Source: Pseudorhodobacter sp. E13 | GTDB taxonomy: Bacteria; Pseudomonadota; Alphaproteobacteria; Rhodobacterales; Rhodobacteraceae | Length of the DNA: 64,000 nt | NCBI RefSeq assembly: GCF_003991405.1 | Contig: NZ_RPEN01000154.1 | Coordinates: forward strand, 124,001-188,000 | Direction: 5' to 3' | Part shown: positions 30,208 to 38,207 of the stretch, piece by piece | Layout: each line of letters starts with the position of its first letter | Numbering within the stretch: the first letter of the stretch is position 1 | The notes under the pieces: generated by a model | What the model was told of the DNA's origin: nothing | The model's input: the letters and a program-made list of their open reading frames with translations, nothing else | The model's database searches: none | Made by a program: the position numbers and the translations under genes

Positions 30208-31091
30208 CGCACAAGGCTCCCGCCCGAATTCGCCTGCGAGGACACAGGGTAAGAGGTCAGCCAATCTTCGCCCGGAATATCGGGGAAACCCCGGAAATTC
30301 ACGAAGTTGTTGAACTTATAGCGGCAGGTATCAGCTTGTTTGTCACAGCCTGCCTCCAGCCGCAGCATATCACCGGGGGCGATATCAGGGCCGATGGCTT
30401 GCCACAGTTCAACCTTGCGGCCAGCATCGGTCAACCGGTCGTTCTTGATGATCCCGACCAGCCCTTTGGCCGCGCCCGACAGCATGACCAGCCGCCCCCG
30501 TTCAAACCAGCGGTCCTCATATGCGAACAAATCCGCGAAATCAAAGACCCGCCGACCGGACACGCTCTCTGCGGCCAGTTCCACCGAAAAGCCCGGCTGC
30601 GTCAGGTCAAACCCACACTTGGCATCGCCCAGAACCGCCGGGCAGCCACGCTGGAACGCCCGGCCCTGCGGCTGGTTCAGGCTTTCGGTCAACCCGCGCA
30701 ACTCGGCCTGAAACGCGCCGCCCGCCCGCGTGATTTCGCCAATCGTGCCCCGAAAGCTCAACAAACGGTTATCCATATTCGACCAGTCCACTTGCCAGCC
30801 GGTCAAGGCCGCGCCATCAAAACGACCGGCCAGAATATCCGCCTCGGTCAGCGCCAGATCTGACAACGCGCCCATCGCTTCGGTATTGTCCACCGACAGC
30901 CCGGTCGTCTGCTGCAAGGCCCGCGCCGTCAGCCCGGAATTTGCCTTGAATACCCGGCCGTCAAAACGCAAGTCGCAATCATGATCGGTAAAGCCAAACC
31001 AAGTTCCGTCCCGGCGCTCAATCGCCCAAGCGCGACAAACCGTGGTCGTGCCGGTTTCCAGATGCGTATAAAGTCCCTCTGCGCCCGCCAT
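30204..31091 (-). CDS. GTA gp13, baseplate hub protein (DUF2163)
   Basis: A 295-residue protein with the DUF2163 N-terminus (LETGTTTVCRAWAIERRDG, FTDHDCDLRF) and a conserved C-terminal Cys-rich segment (LEAGCDKQADTCRYKFNNFVNFRGFP, given here as the pattern C-x7-C-x-Y-KFNN). In RcGTA the hub carries an iron-sulphur cluster bound by cysteines in this part of the protein; four cysteines in the protein fit that role. ATG 31091 overlaps the gp12 stop as TGATG, so translation is coupled. The final residues NSGGSLVR overlap gp14. Confidence 0.92.
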   Translation of the reverse strand: MAGAEGLYTHLETGTTTVCRAWAIERRDGTWFGFTDHDCDLRFDGRVFKANSGLTARALQQTTGLSVDNTEAMGALSDLALTEADILAGRFDGAALTGWQVDWSNMDNRLLSFRGTIGEITRAGGAFQAELRGLTESLNQPQGRAFQRGCPAVLGDAKCGFDLTQPGFSVELAAESVSGRRVFDFADLFAYEDRWFERGRLVMLSGAAKGLVGIIKNDRLTDAGRKVELWQAIGPDIAPGDMLRLEAGCDKQADTCRYKFNNFVNFRGFPDIPGEDWLTSYPVSSQANSGGSLVR

Positions 31092-31723
31092 CACACCCGC
31101 AGCTCCACAACAGGAACAGACGGAACATCGCCCGCCTTGAACGAGGCGACCGAGGCTTGAATCCGGTCCGTATCGAAACGCACCGGCACATCGAATTCGA
31201 ACCCTGCCGTGATGCGCACCCCCGGATCGGGCGGTGTCGGAAAGCTGACAATTCCTGTTGCCGTATCAATGTCGAACTCCAGCGTCTCGACCTTGGGGTC
31301 GCCATCAATTGCCACCAGAACCGTGCCCAGCACCGGCTTCGTGATCGGCCGGGTATAGCTGACCTCACCCGATTGATAGGTCTTGGACAGCGCAAAGCTC
31401 AATTGATCGCCATCGCCAAGGCCGATCAACTGGTCCACGGCCGATGGCGTTTTCGAAGGCTTGCAGGATTTGTAATCCGCCCAGTCTTTCCAGCGAAACC
31501 CATATAGCTGGCCGCTGCGCGCCTCAAAAAACGCAATCAAGGCTTCGACATCGTCCAGACTACGCAGGCTGACGCCAGCGTCATAGCGGCGACGCGAATG
31601 TTCCCAGGGCGTGTTGCGTTCTTCAAAGCCATTGGCCAGCGTGACAATCTCGGTGCGCCGCTCTGGGCCCCCGACAGAGCCGAAACTCAGATTGGCTGGA
31701 AAGCGTATATTGTGAAATCCCAT
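31091..31723 (-). CDS. GTA gp12, distal tail protein (DUF2460/TIGR02217)
   Basis: A 210-residue protein starting MGFHNIRFPANLSFGSVGG, with the family block RRRYDAGVSLRSLDDVEAL and FRWKDWADYKSC, and a C-terminal beta-rich end (VPSVPVVELRV). The distal tail ring joins the tail tube to the hub. It starts 9 nt after the gp11 stop and its own stop overlaps gp13. Confidence 0.93.
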   Translation of the reverse strand: MGFHNIRFPANLSFGSVGGPERRTEIVTLANGFEERNTPWEHSRRRYDAGVSLRSLDDVEALIAFFEARSGQLYGFRWKDWADYKSCKPSKTPSAVDQLIGLGDGDQLSFALSKTYQSGEVSYTRPITKPVLGTVLVAIDGDPKVETLEFDIDTATGIVSFPTPPDPGVRITAGFEFDVPVRFDTDRIQASVASFKAGDVPSVPVVELRV

Positions 31724-31732
31724 GGTCTTCCC

Positions 31733-32386
31733 TCATCTGTTCCGCTGACCGCGCGCCAATGCGCGTGACGCTTGTGCCGCAATCTGGCTTTGACTGCGCT
31801 GAAACCCGGCCACATCGGGGGTGGAAATATTCATCACCACCGTAACCGCCCGGCCACCGCCTGCGGCCTGCACACCCAGCCGCCCATCGGCCCCCCGGGC
31901 CAGCGGCATGATCGCCTCTGGCCCGGCCTCACCCATTAGCCCCATGCCACCCCGCATCGGAAAGTTGGTCGGAGAAGAAACAACACCCCCCTTGGCAAAG
32001 GGCATCACCCTGCCTTGGGTAAAGGCCCCACCATCGGCAAAAGGCATCATGCCACCCAAAAGCGAATTCATCCCATTCGCCACCAAGCCGCCCAAAGCGT
32101 TCTGAACCGGTTTCATCGCGATGTTATAGACGCTGTCCATCATGGTCTGCGCCACGCCCCTCAGCGCGTCTGACAGCTTCATCCCGTCAAACACCAAGCC
32201 GTCAAAGGCCCGTCGCAACCCACCGCCGATGCTGTTCGACAAGCTGTTCACCTCGCGCCCTGTAAAGACAAGGCTTTCGCGCATCCGCGCCAATTCCCCG
32301 TCAAACGCACCGACCAGATCCGCCGCGCCATTCAGCGAGGCCTCCAGCGCTGCAATCTGATCTTCCAAACCTTCAATATCAGCCAT
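31733..32386 (-). CDS. GTA gp11, short tape measure protein
   Basis: 217 residues, about the size of RcGTA gp11 and far shorter than phage tape measures, consistent with a short GTA tail. The N-terminus is a coiled coil (LEDQIAALEASLNGAADLVG). The middle has an amphipathic region and the end is Gly-rich (FADGGAFTQGRVMPFAKGG, GLMGEAGPEAIMPLARG), a motif common to phage tape measure proteins. Its start overlaps the gp10.1 gene by 8 nt. Confidence 0.92.
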   Translation of the reverse strand: MADIEGLEDQIAALEASLNGAADLVGAFDGELARMRESLVFTGREVNSLSNSIGGGLRRAFDGLVFDGMKLSDALRGVAQTMMDSVYNIAMKPVQNALGGLVANGMNSLLGGMMPFADGGAFTQGRVMPFAKGGVVSSPTNFPMRGGMGLMGEAGPEAIMPLARGADGRLGVQAAGGGRAVTVVMNISTPDVAGFQRSQSQIAAQASRALARGQRNR

Positions 32387-32582
32387 CTGTCGGCCCCTTT
32401 TTCACATCCGGGAAGGCGCGCGCCAAATCTTCAAGGCGCGCGCGGGTCAATGGGGCAGTGCCGGTCTGCGCGCCCAGCTTGATGCGCAGCTCCACCGGGG
32501 TCAGCCGCCAGAAATCGGCAGGCTGTAGCCCCAGCCCGTGCAACCCCACCTGCATCAATCCGGCCCAGTCGATTGCCGTCAT
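32379..32582 (-). CDS. GTA gp10.1, second tail assembly chaperone-like protein
   Basis: A 67-residue protein (MTAIDWAGLMQVGLHGLGL, then PADFWRLTPVELRIKLGA), a small helical protein matching the rcc01693-type tail assembly chaperone. It starts within the gp10 stop (ATGA) and its stop lies inside gp11. Phages often make this partner of the first chaperone by ribosomal frameshift; here it is a separate, overlapping gene. Confidence 0.85.
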   Translation of the reverse strand: MTAIDWAGLMQVGLHGLGLQPADFWRLTPVELRIKLGAQTGTAPLTRARLEDLARAFPDVKKGPTDG

Positions 32583-32899
32583 GTTTCCCCCGGTGTTGAA
32601 AACGCCCGTGCCAGCAATTCTGCCGCCGCGCGCGCCGCCTCCACCGGGCCGCCGCCAATCTCGACTGTGCGAAAATCTGCGGCAGTGCCTTGCCAGCCCC
32701 CGCCCCGCAGCCCCGCCACCAGCAGGGCCAGAACATCACGGGTCGAAAAGCGCCCGCCCTCGAACCGTTCGACAAGTTCGATCAGCGATCCGGTTTCAAG
32801 GGCGGTTTCCAACTCGGCCAGCGCCCCCAGTGTCAGCTTGGCCACATGGCGCTTGCCATCCAGCATCACGGCCACTTCCCCCGTCCAAGGATTCGCCAT
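32579..32899 (-). CDS. GTA gp10, tail assembly chaperone
   Basis: 106 residues with LDGKRHVAKLTLGALAELE and LVAGLRGGGW, the gene-transfer-agent TAC family. It helps polymerise the tail around the tape measure. ATG 32899 overlaps the gp9 stop as TGATG, and the stop overlaps the gp10.1 start. Confidence 0.9.
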   Translation of the reverse strand: MANPWTGEVAVMLDGKRHVAKLTLGALAELETALETGSLIELVERFEGGRFSTRDVLALLVAGLRGGGWQGTAADFRTVEIGGGPVEAARAAAELLARAFSTPGET

Positions 32900-33312
32900 C
32901 AGAGTGCCGTAAAGGTCAGCGCACCCGCAGATGCCATTGTCATCTCGTAAGTCGCCTCGCCGTTATGGCTGCCTGCGTATTCAATGGCCGAAAGCTGAAA
33001 CGCCCCCTCGACGATGCCGAAATCCGGGATGATCACCTGAAAATCCGGGATCTCGCCATCAAAGAAAATCTGACGCGCGCGCTCGTCGGTGTTTTCATCC
33101 CGAAATACGCCAGAGCCGGAAATCGACGCGGTTTTCACACCCGCGCCCGCCAGCAATTCCCGCCAGCCGCCCTGACTTTCCAGACTGGTCACATCCACCG
33201 TTTCGGCGTTGAAACTGATGCGCGTGGCCCGCAAGCCCGCAATCGTTTCAAAACTTCCATCCCCAACCATATCCAGCTTGATCAACAGATCCTTACCGCT
33301 TTGAACAGCCAT
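32899..33312 (-). CDS. GTA gp9, major tail tube protein (TP901-1 family)
   Basis: A 137-residue tail tube protein with MAVQSGKDLLIKLD, TISFNAETVDVT-like RISFNAETVDVTSLES, RELLAGAGVKTASISGSGVF and a C-terminal beta strand ending MTMASAGALTFTAL. It matches the phage TP901-1 major tail protein family. The gap behind gp8 is 54 nt, larger than most gaps in this operon. Confidence 0.93.
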   Translation of the reverse strand: MAVQSGKDLLIKLDMVGDGSFETIAGLRATRISFNAETVDVTSLESQGGWRELLAGAGVKTASISGSGVFRDENTDERARQIFFDGEIPDFQVIIPDFGIVEGAFQLSAIEYAGSHNGEATYEMTMASAGALTFTAL

Positions 33313-33366
33313 CGCTCATCTCCATTTTGAAAGGTCACTCTGCCCCCGTTCGCAGGGGGAAAAGGC

Positions 33367-33765
33367 TTAGTCCGCGATCCGCGCCCGAAAGCTCAGATCA
33401 ATCCGCCGATGCCCGCCCTCATCCAGACGCACCGCTTTGGCGCGCAGGAACCGCAGGCTAACCAGATGTCCTCGCGCCAGCGTCAGGGGCGCGTCGATCA
33501 TGGCATCCGATACCGCCACGGCCACATCCTTTGCGCCCTGAAACCCGGTCGCATCGCTGATCACCGCAACTGTCAGGCGGTGTTCGGCACCACCTCCGGT
33601 CTTGTCGGATTGGTCAATCACATCCTCTGGCCCGATCAGCACAAATGTGCCGGTGCCCCCCCCCGAAGGGATCGCATCCACAACCGCAACGCCCGCCAGC
33701 GCCGGGGCCGAAGTCAGCCGCCCATAAACCGCAGCCTGAAGCGCTGCCGCCGCGCCATAACTCAT
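33367..33765 (-). CDS. GTA gp8, tail terminator protein (DUF3168)
   Basis: A 132-residue DUF3168 protein (MSYGAAAALQAAVYGRLTS, then LTVAVISDATGF and a basic end). ATG 33765 is chosen over an extension to 33792 because GGAGG lies just upstream and it overlaps the gp7 stop as ATGA. Tail terminators cap the tube and join it to the head. Confidence 0.92.
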   Translation of the reverse strand: MSYGAAAALQAAVYGRLTSAPALAGVAVVDAIPSGGGTGTFVLIGPEDVIDQSDKTGGGAEHRLTVAVISDATGFQGAKDVAVAVSDAMIDAPLTLARGHLVSLRFLRAKAVRLDEGGHRRIDLSFRARIAD

Positions 33766-34100
33766 GTCGGCACCTCCTCTCTGACAAAGCACACAAGATA
33801 AGCCCCGCCCGCATCCCGCTCGGTCACGGCCAGAATGGCAAAAAACCGGGTGCCGTCGCGAAACCTTTGGCCCACCTTGGGCCGTGAGGCCGCCCCCTGC
33901 GGCGCGCCGCGCACGGTGATCCGATATGGCACAGTGGACAAAACCACCTCCTCACCTGCCGTATCGCGGCCGGTGCCGGGCAAAATCTCGGCCCAAAGCG
34001 TGCCAAGCGATGCCCAGACCTTGGTAAAGCCGCCCATGCCATCCGAAACAGGTGTTGCCTCCTCCAGTGTCAGGGCGCGGGACAGATGCACCGGCTTCAT
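33762..34100 (-). CDS. GTA gp7, head closure (stopper) protein
   Basis: 112 residues. The phage SPP1 gp16-like head-closure signature is visible as TVPYRITVRG and RPKVGQRFRDGTRFFAILAV. The start overlaps the gp6 stop as ATGA. It seals the capsid portal after DNA packaging and connects to the tail terminator. Confidence 0.92.
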   Translation of the reverse strand: MKPVHLSRALTLEEATPVSDGMGGFTKVWASLGTLWAEILPGTGRDTAGEEVVLSTVPYRITVRGAPQGAASRPKVGQRFRDGTRFFAILAVTERDAGGAYLVCFVREEVPT

Positions 34101-34699
34101 GCCCCTGCCCCCCCAAGCACACGCACCGTGCGCCAGCGCTCGATCAGCGTCACCACGCCGGGGGGCAAGCCCGCATCAGCGCGCATTCCACCATCATGGC
34201 GGCGCTCGTAATACTCTGCCGCCAGCATCAACACCGCCTGCGCCAGATCCTGCGGCACATCGGCCCAATCCGGGCCGAAACCTGCCACGAATTCAATCTC
34301 GATCCCGCCGTCCATCGGCACCTGCGGCAGCAAATACCCTTTCGCCTGCACCTTGGGCCGATGCATATCCGGCACCAGCCGATACAGACCCACAGGCACC
34401 ACCTCGGCTTGGCCATCCCGGTCCAGCAACGAAATTCGTGTCACGCTTTGCACCGGGGCCACAGGCAGCGCCTGTTCCCCCCCCAGCCGCCAATCGTCCA
34501 GGCTCCACTTATAGTCCCGCGAAATCAGCGCCTTGCCGATCCGCCCTTCGATCGTCGCCATCGCTGCACGCAGATAGCTTTCGATCAGCCCGTCCTGCAT
34601 CCCGTCATCCGCAAACCCGGTGCCAAGCCGCAGATGGTTTTTCAGCGCCTGAACTGGCAGGGCCAGCGCGGGAACCGTCGTTTGCTCGATCAGCATCAT
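34097..34699 (-). CDS. GTA gp6, head-tail adaptor protein
   Basis: A 200-residue phage gp6-like connector (TIGR02215 type): LPVQALKNHLRLGTGFADD near the N-terminus, YLRAAMATIEGRIGKALI, then QAVLMLAAEYYERR and a C-terminal helix (VVTLIERWRTVRV). A second ATG lies one codon on; ATG 34699 is taken. It follows the 170-nt structured gap behind the capsid gene. Confidence 0.92.
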   Translation of the reverse strand: MMLIEQTTVPALALPVQALKNHLRLGTGFADDGMQDGLIESYLRAAMATIEGRIGKALISRDYKWSLDDWRLGGEQALPVAPVQSVTRISLLDRDGQAEVVPVGLYRLVPDMHRPKVQAKGYLLPQVPMDGGIEIEFVAGFGPDWADVPQDLAQAVLMLAAEYYERRHDGGMRADAGLPPGVVTLIERWRTVRVLGGAGA

Positions 34700-34745
34700 G
34701 TTTCAATCTCCAGTGTTCCGCCCCAGAAGCGTGGGAAGTAAAATC

Positions 34746-34824
34746 TGGGCGCGCACCCCGCATCGCTCGGACGGAGGGAGCAGCTAGACGACCCGGGACA
34801 GGGTCGAACCCCAGTGCGCGCCCA
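34746..34824. ncRNA. 79-nt structured element between GTA capsid and adaptor genes (unclassified)
   Basis: A perfect 11-bp inverted repeat, TGGGCGCGCAC (34746-34756) and GTGCGCGCCCA (34814-34824), encloses 57 nt with further complementarity. On the plus strand the 3' part reads GGGTCGAACCCC just before the closing arm, which recalls a T-arm and acceptor stem, but the T-loop is one base short and no proper D- or anticodon arm can be drawn. It may be a decayed tRNA-like element, an attenuator, or a folded part of the GTA mRNA. Confidence 0.4.
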
Positions 34825-34850
34825 AAACCCGGCCCCAAATTGCGGGGCCG
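34824..34850 (-). terminator. Intrinsic terminator after the GTA major capsid gene
   Basis: On the minus strand CGGCCCC, loop GCAATTT, GGGGCCG, then GGTTTTGG, about 20 nt after the gp5 stop. It is likely partial, lowering expression of gp6 onward relative to capsid. Confidence 0.6.
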
Positions 34851-34869
34851 AGCATTCACAACACCCCGA

Positions 34870-36081
34870 TCAGGAGGTTGCGAACTTCAGCAGTTTGATG
34901 GCCGCAAAGTCAGACACATCGCCGCCCACGCGCTTGGTGGCATAGAACAGCACATGCGGTTTCGCGCTGAAGGGGTCACGCATGACACGCAGGTCCGGAC
35001 GTTCGGCAATGGTGTAGCCGCTGGCGAAATCACCAAAGGCAATGCCAAAAGCATCCGCCGTGATATCGGGCATATCCTCGGCAATCAGCACCGGATAGCC
35101 CATCAGGCGTGCAGGCTCACCCGCCGCAAGACCGTCCGACCACAAGAAGCGGCCATCAGCATCCTTCATCTTGCGCACGGCGCCCGCGGTTTTGGAATTC
35201 ATCACAAAGGACGCATTGGCGCGGTAGGTCGCATCCAGCGCATAGACCAGATCGACAATCGCATCCGCCGGGTTGGTCGAGGCAAAATCGCCCGCCTCAC
35301 CCGTGGCGATGTAGCCCAGGTTACCCCAGGTCCAGACGCCATCGGCCACAGCCGTATGGTCCAAAAAGCCGCGCGGCTTGTCCACACCATCGCCAGATAC
35401 GAAAGAGGCGGCTTCTGCACGCATGAACTTGTCGGCAATGCGGCCCGCAAGCCAGCCTTCCACGTCAAAGGCGCTGTCATCCAGCAGGCGCTGGCTGGCC
35501 TTCGGCATCGCCGACAGCTCATGCAGCGGGATCGAGATGCGTTCAATCGACGGCGTGCCGGTTTCCACCTGCGGGCCGCTTTCCGTGGCCCAACCAGAGC
35601 CGACATCGGTATGGTCGATCAGCACGTCAAAAGACGTGGCCTCCACCTGCACCACATTCGCAATCGCCCGGATCGAGGAGGTGGATTTCAGGCTGGACCG
35701 GATCGTCTCGGCGGTCTGCGGGTCGACCAGATAGCCACCTTCGGCATTGACCGACGTGTTCAGCCCCTTGCCTTCCAGCACAAGGCCACGCAGGCCATCG
35801 TCATCGCCCGAACGCAGATAGGCGTCAAAGGCTTTCTTATGCGGCACGTCCACTTCGGCATGGGCCGAAAGTGCGGGGCGCCCGTAGGTCATCGTTTTGC
35901 GATCAAGCATGGTCATACGCTCTTCCTGTTGTTGCAACGCTGTCTTCACTTCGGCCTGAAAGCCGCTGAATTCTTTCAAAAATCCGGCCATAGCGGATTT
36001 CACTTCCGCACCCGGATGCTGGGCCGTTTCATGGGCGGCGGGCAAATCTCCCCCGGCCCGAGCCTTTACCTCGGTCATCAT
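34870..36081 (-). CDS. GTA gp5, major capsid protein (HK97 fold)
   Basis: 403 residues. The N-terminal about 110 residues are a charged, helical scaffold-like delta domain (EEFSGFQAEVKT-type helix, QQQEERMTMLDRKT) normally removed by the prohead protease. The rest is the HK97 fold, with KALNTSVNAEGG-type KGLNTSVNAEGGYLV, SSIRAIANVVQV, MPKASQRLLDDSAFDVE, FVSGDGVDKPRGFLD and the C-terminal VGGDVSDFAAIKLLKFATS. ATG 36081 has GAGAGGA upstream. It is the most abundant particle protein, and the only structural gene here followed by a hairpin terminator. Confidence 0.96.
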   Translation of the reverse strand: MMTEVKARAGGDLPAAHETAQHPGAEVKSAMAGFLKEFSGFQAEVKTALQQQEERMTMLDRKTMTYGRPALSAHAEVDVPHKKAFDAYLRSGDDDGLRGLVLEGKGLNTSVNAEGGYLVDPQTAETIRSSLKSTSSIRAIANVVQVEATSFDVLIDHTDVGSGWATESGPQVETGTPSIERISIPLHELSAMPKASQRLLDDSAFDVEGWLAGRIADKFMRAEAASFVSGDGVDKPRGFLDHTAVADGVWTWGNLGYIATGEAGDFASTNPADAIVDLVYALDATYRANASFVMNSKTAGAVRKMKDADGRFLWSDGLAAGEPARLMGYPVLIAEDMPDITADAFGIAFGDFASGYTIAERPDLRVMRDPFSAKPHVLFYATKRVGGDVSDFAAIKLLKFATS

Positions 36082-36116
36082 CAGTTCCTCTCAAGGGTTC
36101 AGTCGTGAAAGCCGTC

Positions 36117-36677
36117 CTAGCGGGCGGCCAGTTCCCGGCGCGCATCATCAAAGATTTGCGCCACCCCGCGCCAAGTGTCGCCCAGCTCATCGCCTTTGGC
36201 CGCCACCCGCGCCTCGGGAAGCATCGGGAAGGTCACGAGTGAAACCTCCCAAAGCTCCAGTTCCGACAAAAGCCGTTGGCCTTTGCCATCCTTTTCGGCG
36301 CGCAAGGTGCGATAGCCGATGGAAAGCCCATCAATCGCCCCTGCGGCCAACAGGGCCGCCGCTTCGCGCCCTTTGTCTACATCGGTCAGAATACGGCCTT
36401 TGACATAAAGGCCCGTGGCATCCTCGCGCACCTCGTCCCAAACGCCGATTGGTTGCTGCGGGTCGTGCTGCCACAACATCTTCACCCGCCGCCCCGCGCC
36501 TGCCAGCGCCTTCAGGCTGATGGCATAGGCGCCCTTTTGCACCACATCGCCACCCTGATCGCGCTTGCCAAACAGGCTGGCATAGCCTTCGATCACGCGC
36601 CCGTCCGTCACGATCAACCCCGCCTCGGGGGCATGATACTTGCGCTCCGGCGCTCCGTGATTATCCATATATCCCAT
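36117..36677 (-). CDS. GTA gp4, prohead protease (HK97 family)
   Basis: A 186-residue serine protease that trims the capsid protein N-terminus. Motifs are EGYASLFGKRDQGGDVV, KMLWQHDPQQPIG (His), LSIGYRTL and LWEVSLVTFPMLP (S-containing end of the fold). A gap of 4 nt separates it from gp3.5. A second ATG three codons in is possible. Confidence 0.93.
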   Translation of the reverse strand: MGYMDNHGAPERKYHAPEAGLIVTDGRVIEGYASLFGKRDQGGDVVQKGAYAISLKALAGAGRRVKMLWQHDPQQPIGVWDEVREDATGLYVKGRILTDVDKGREAAALLAAGAIDGLSIGYRTLRAEKDGKGQRLLSELELWEVSLVTFPMLPEARVAAKGDELGDTWRGVAQIFDDARRELAAR

Positions 36678-36681
36678 TGCT

Positions 36682-36930
36682 CTACCTCATCGCCGCTTTC
36701 AGCACCGCCTCGGCCCCCTGCGCCAGCAGAAAGGCCGCAACCCCGTAAACGCCCAGCCACAGCCGCTTTTCCAGCCGCTCCAGCGCGCTCTCTATCTGGA
36801 CAAGCCTGTAAGACAGCCCCGCCCAGCGTTCCTCAGCCACCCGCTCATTCGCGTCGATCCGCGCCTGTGCCGCGTCAAAACTGTCGTATAAATAGCGCGA
36901 GCCGCTGCTGTCTTTGCCGCGCGCGCTCAT
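36682..36930 (-). CDS. GTA gp3.5, head formation protein (rcc01685 family)
   Basis: An 82-residue protein with a coiled-coil N-terminal half (AQARIDANERVAEERW, QIESALERLEKRL) and one C-terminal hydrophobic helix (GVYGVAAFLLAQGAEAV). It matches the GTA head formation protein family named after R. capsulatus rcc01685. ATG 36930 overlaps the portal stop as ATGA. Confidence 0.88.
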   Translation of the reverse strand: MSARGKDSSGSRYLYDSFDAAQARIDANERVAEERWAGLSYRLVQIESALERLEKRLWLGVYGVAAFLLAQGAEAVLKAAMR

Positions 36931-38102
36931 TCATCCGCCGTCAAGGCTGGCAGGCCAAGAATGGCCCGTTTCTCGGCGCTGGTCAGGAAATCTGCCGCCC
37001 CCACCCGCGCCCACTGCTGGTCGCGTTCGGTGGCCAGTGCGTGCACCTGGTCCAGATCGGGCTTCAACTCCACCACTTCACCGGTAAAGCCCGACAACCA
37101 ATGCGACAGGTTCGCCGTCACCTTCGTCACCAAAGGCAGCACCGTCAGCCGGAAAAAGGCGCGGTTCGCCTCTTGGTAATTGGCGTAAGTGGCATCGCCG
37201 GGGATCCCCATCAGCATCGGCGGCACGCCAAAGGCAATCGCAATTTCCCGCGCTGCCGCTTCCTTGGTTTTCTGGAATTCCATATCCGACGGGCTGAACC
37301 CCATCGGCTTCCAGTCAAGACCACCTTCCAGCAACATCGGCCGCCCGGCATTGCGCGCGCCTTGGTGGTGCGATGCCATCTCGTTCAGCAAGCGATCATA
37401 TTGATCGTTGGAAAGCTGCGATTGCCCGTCCACCCCCTTATAGACAATCGCGCCACTCGGCCTTGCGGCATTGTCCAACAACGCCTTCGACCAGTGAGAG
37501 GCCGCAACATGCACATCCAGTGCCACCGCCGCCGCCTGCATCGGCGAAAAGCCGTAATGGTCATCCTGCGGGTGGAAATTGCGGATGTGGCAAATCGGGG
37601 TCAACTCACCCGTCATGTCAAACCGGTGCTTGCGGTTGCCCACGGTATAGTCATAAGCCACCGGCCAGCCATCCGCGCCGGGCACCAGGCTCATGCGGTC
37701 CGACCGCAGCACATGCAGTTCCCCCGGCAGAATATCGGCCCCCTGCACCGCCTCAACATAGGCGTTGCCAGACAGCAAAAGCTGACCATACAGCGCCTCC
37801 AGCAACTCTGCCCGGCCTTGCAACGGGTTTGGTCGCCGCATCAGGGACAGCAAAGGATGCACATCAAACCGACGCTCGCAATCTTGCAAAACCAAAGGCA
37901 TGGCGGCGGCGGTTTCCGCAATCAGCTTGACCGCCCGAAACCCGATCGGGTTGCCCAGAAACCCCGTCTTGGTCAGGCTCACCACATCGCGCGGGCTCCA
38001 TGCGACGCGGCCGGCGCTGGTATAGTTGATCACCGGCCCCGTGGCCGATGCCTTTTGTTCCGGCACCACAGTCTCACTGCGTTTCAGGAAATCGAAAACC
38101 AT
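36927..38102 (-). CDS. GTA gp3, portal protein
   Basis: A 391-residue HK97-type portal protein: MVFDFLKRSETVV at the N-terminus, VGNRKHRFDMTGELTPICHI, IRNFHPQDDHYGFSPM, RPMLLEGGLDWKPMGFSPSD and the FGVPPMLMGIPGDATYANYQ block, then LPLVTKVTANLSHWL. Twelve copies form the DNA channel of the capsid. GAGGAG lies upstream of ATG 38102. The 105-nt gap from gp2 contains nothing recognisable. Confidence 0.95.
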   Translation of the reverse strand: MVFDFLKRSETVVPEQKASATGPVINYTSAGRVAWSPRDVVSLTKTGFLGNPIGFRAVKLIAETAAAMPLVLQDCERRFDVHPLLSLMRRPNPLQGRAELLEALYGQLLLSGNAYVEAVQGADILPGELHVLRSDRMSLVPGADGWPVAYDYTVGNRKHRFDMTGELTPICHIRNFHPQDDHYGFSPMQAAAVALDVHVAASHWSKALLDNAARPSGAIVYKGVDGQSQLSNDQYDRLLNEMASHHQGARNAGRPMLLEGGLDWKPMGFSPSDMEFQKTKEAAAREIAIAFGVPPMLMGIPGDATYANYQEANRAFFRLTVLPLVTKVTANLSHWLSGFTGEVVELKPDLDQVHALATERDQQWARVGAADFLTSAEKRAILGLPALTADE

Positions 38103-38207
38103 CTGGGTCAGCTCCTCTTTATCAGTCAGGCGCCGTTCCCGGCGATCTCGCTTTGGGCCTCAACGCCCTTGGTTGATCTCTTTCTGAATGATTTGGTTTA
38201 AGGTTGG

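Noticed and set aside
34746-34824. A canonical tRNA gene in the GTA gp5-gp6 gap
   Set aside because: The T-loop is one base short and no D-arm or anticodon arm can be drawn; kept only as an unclassified structured element.
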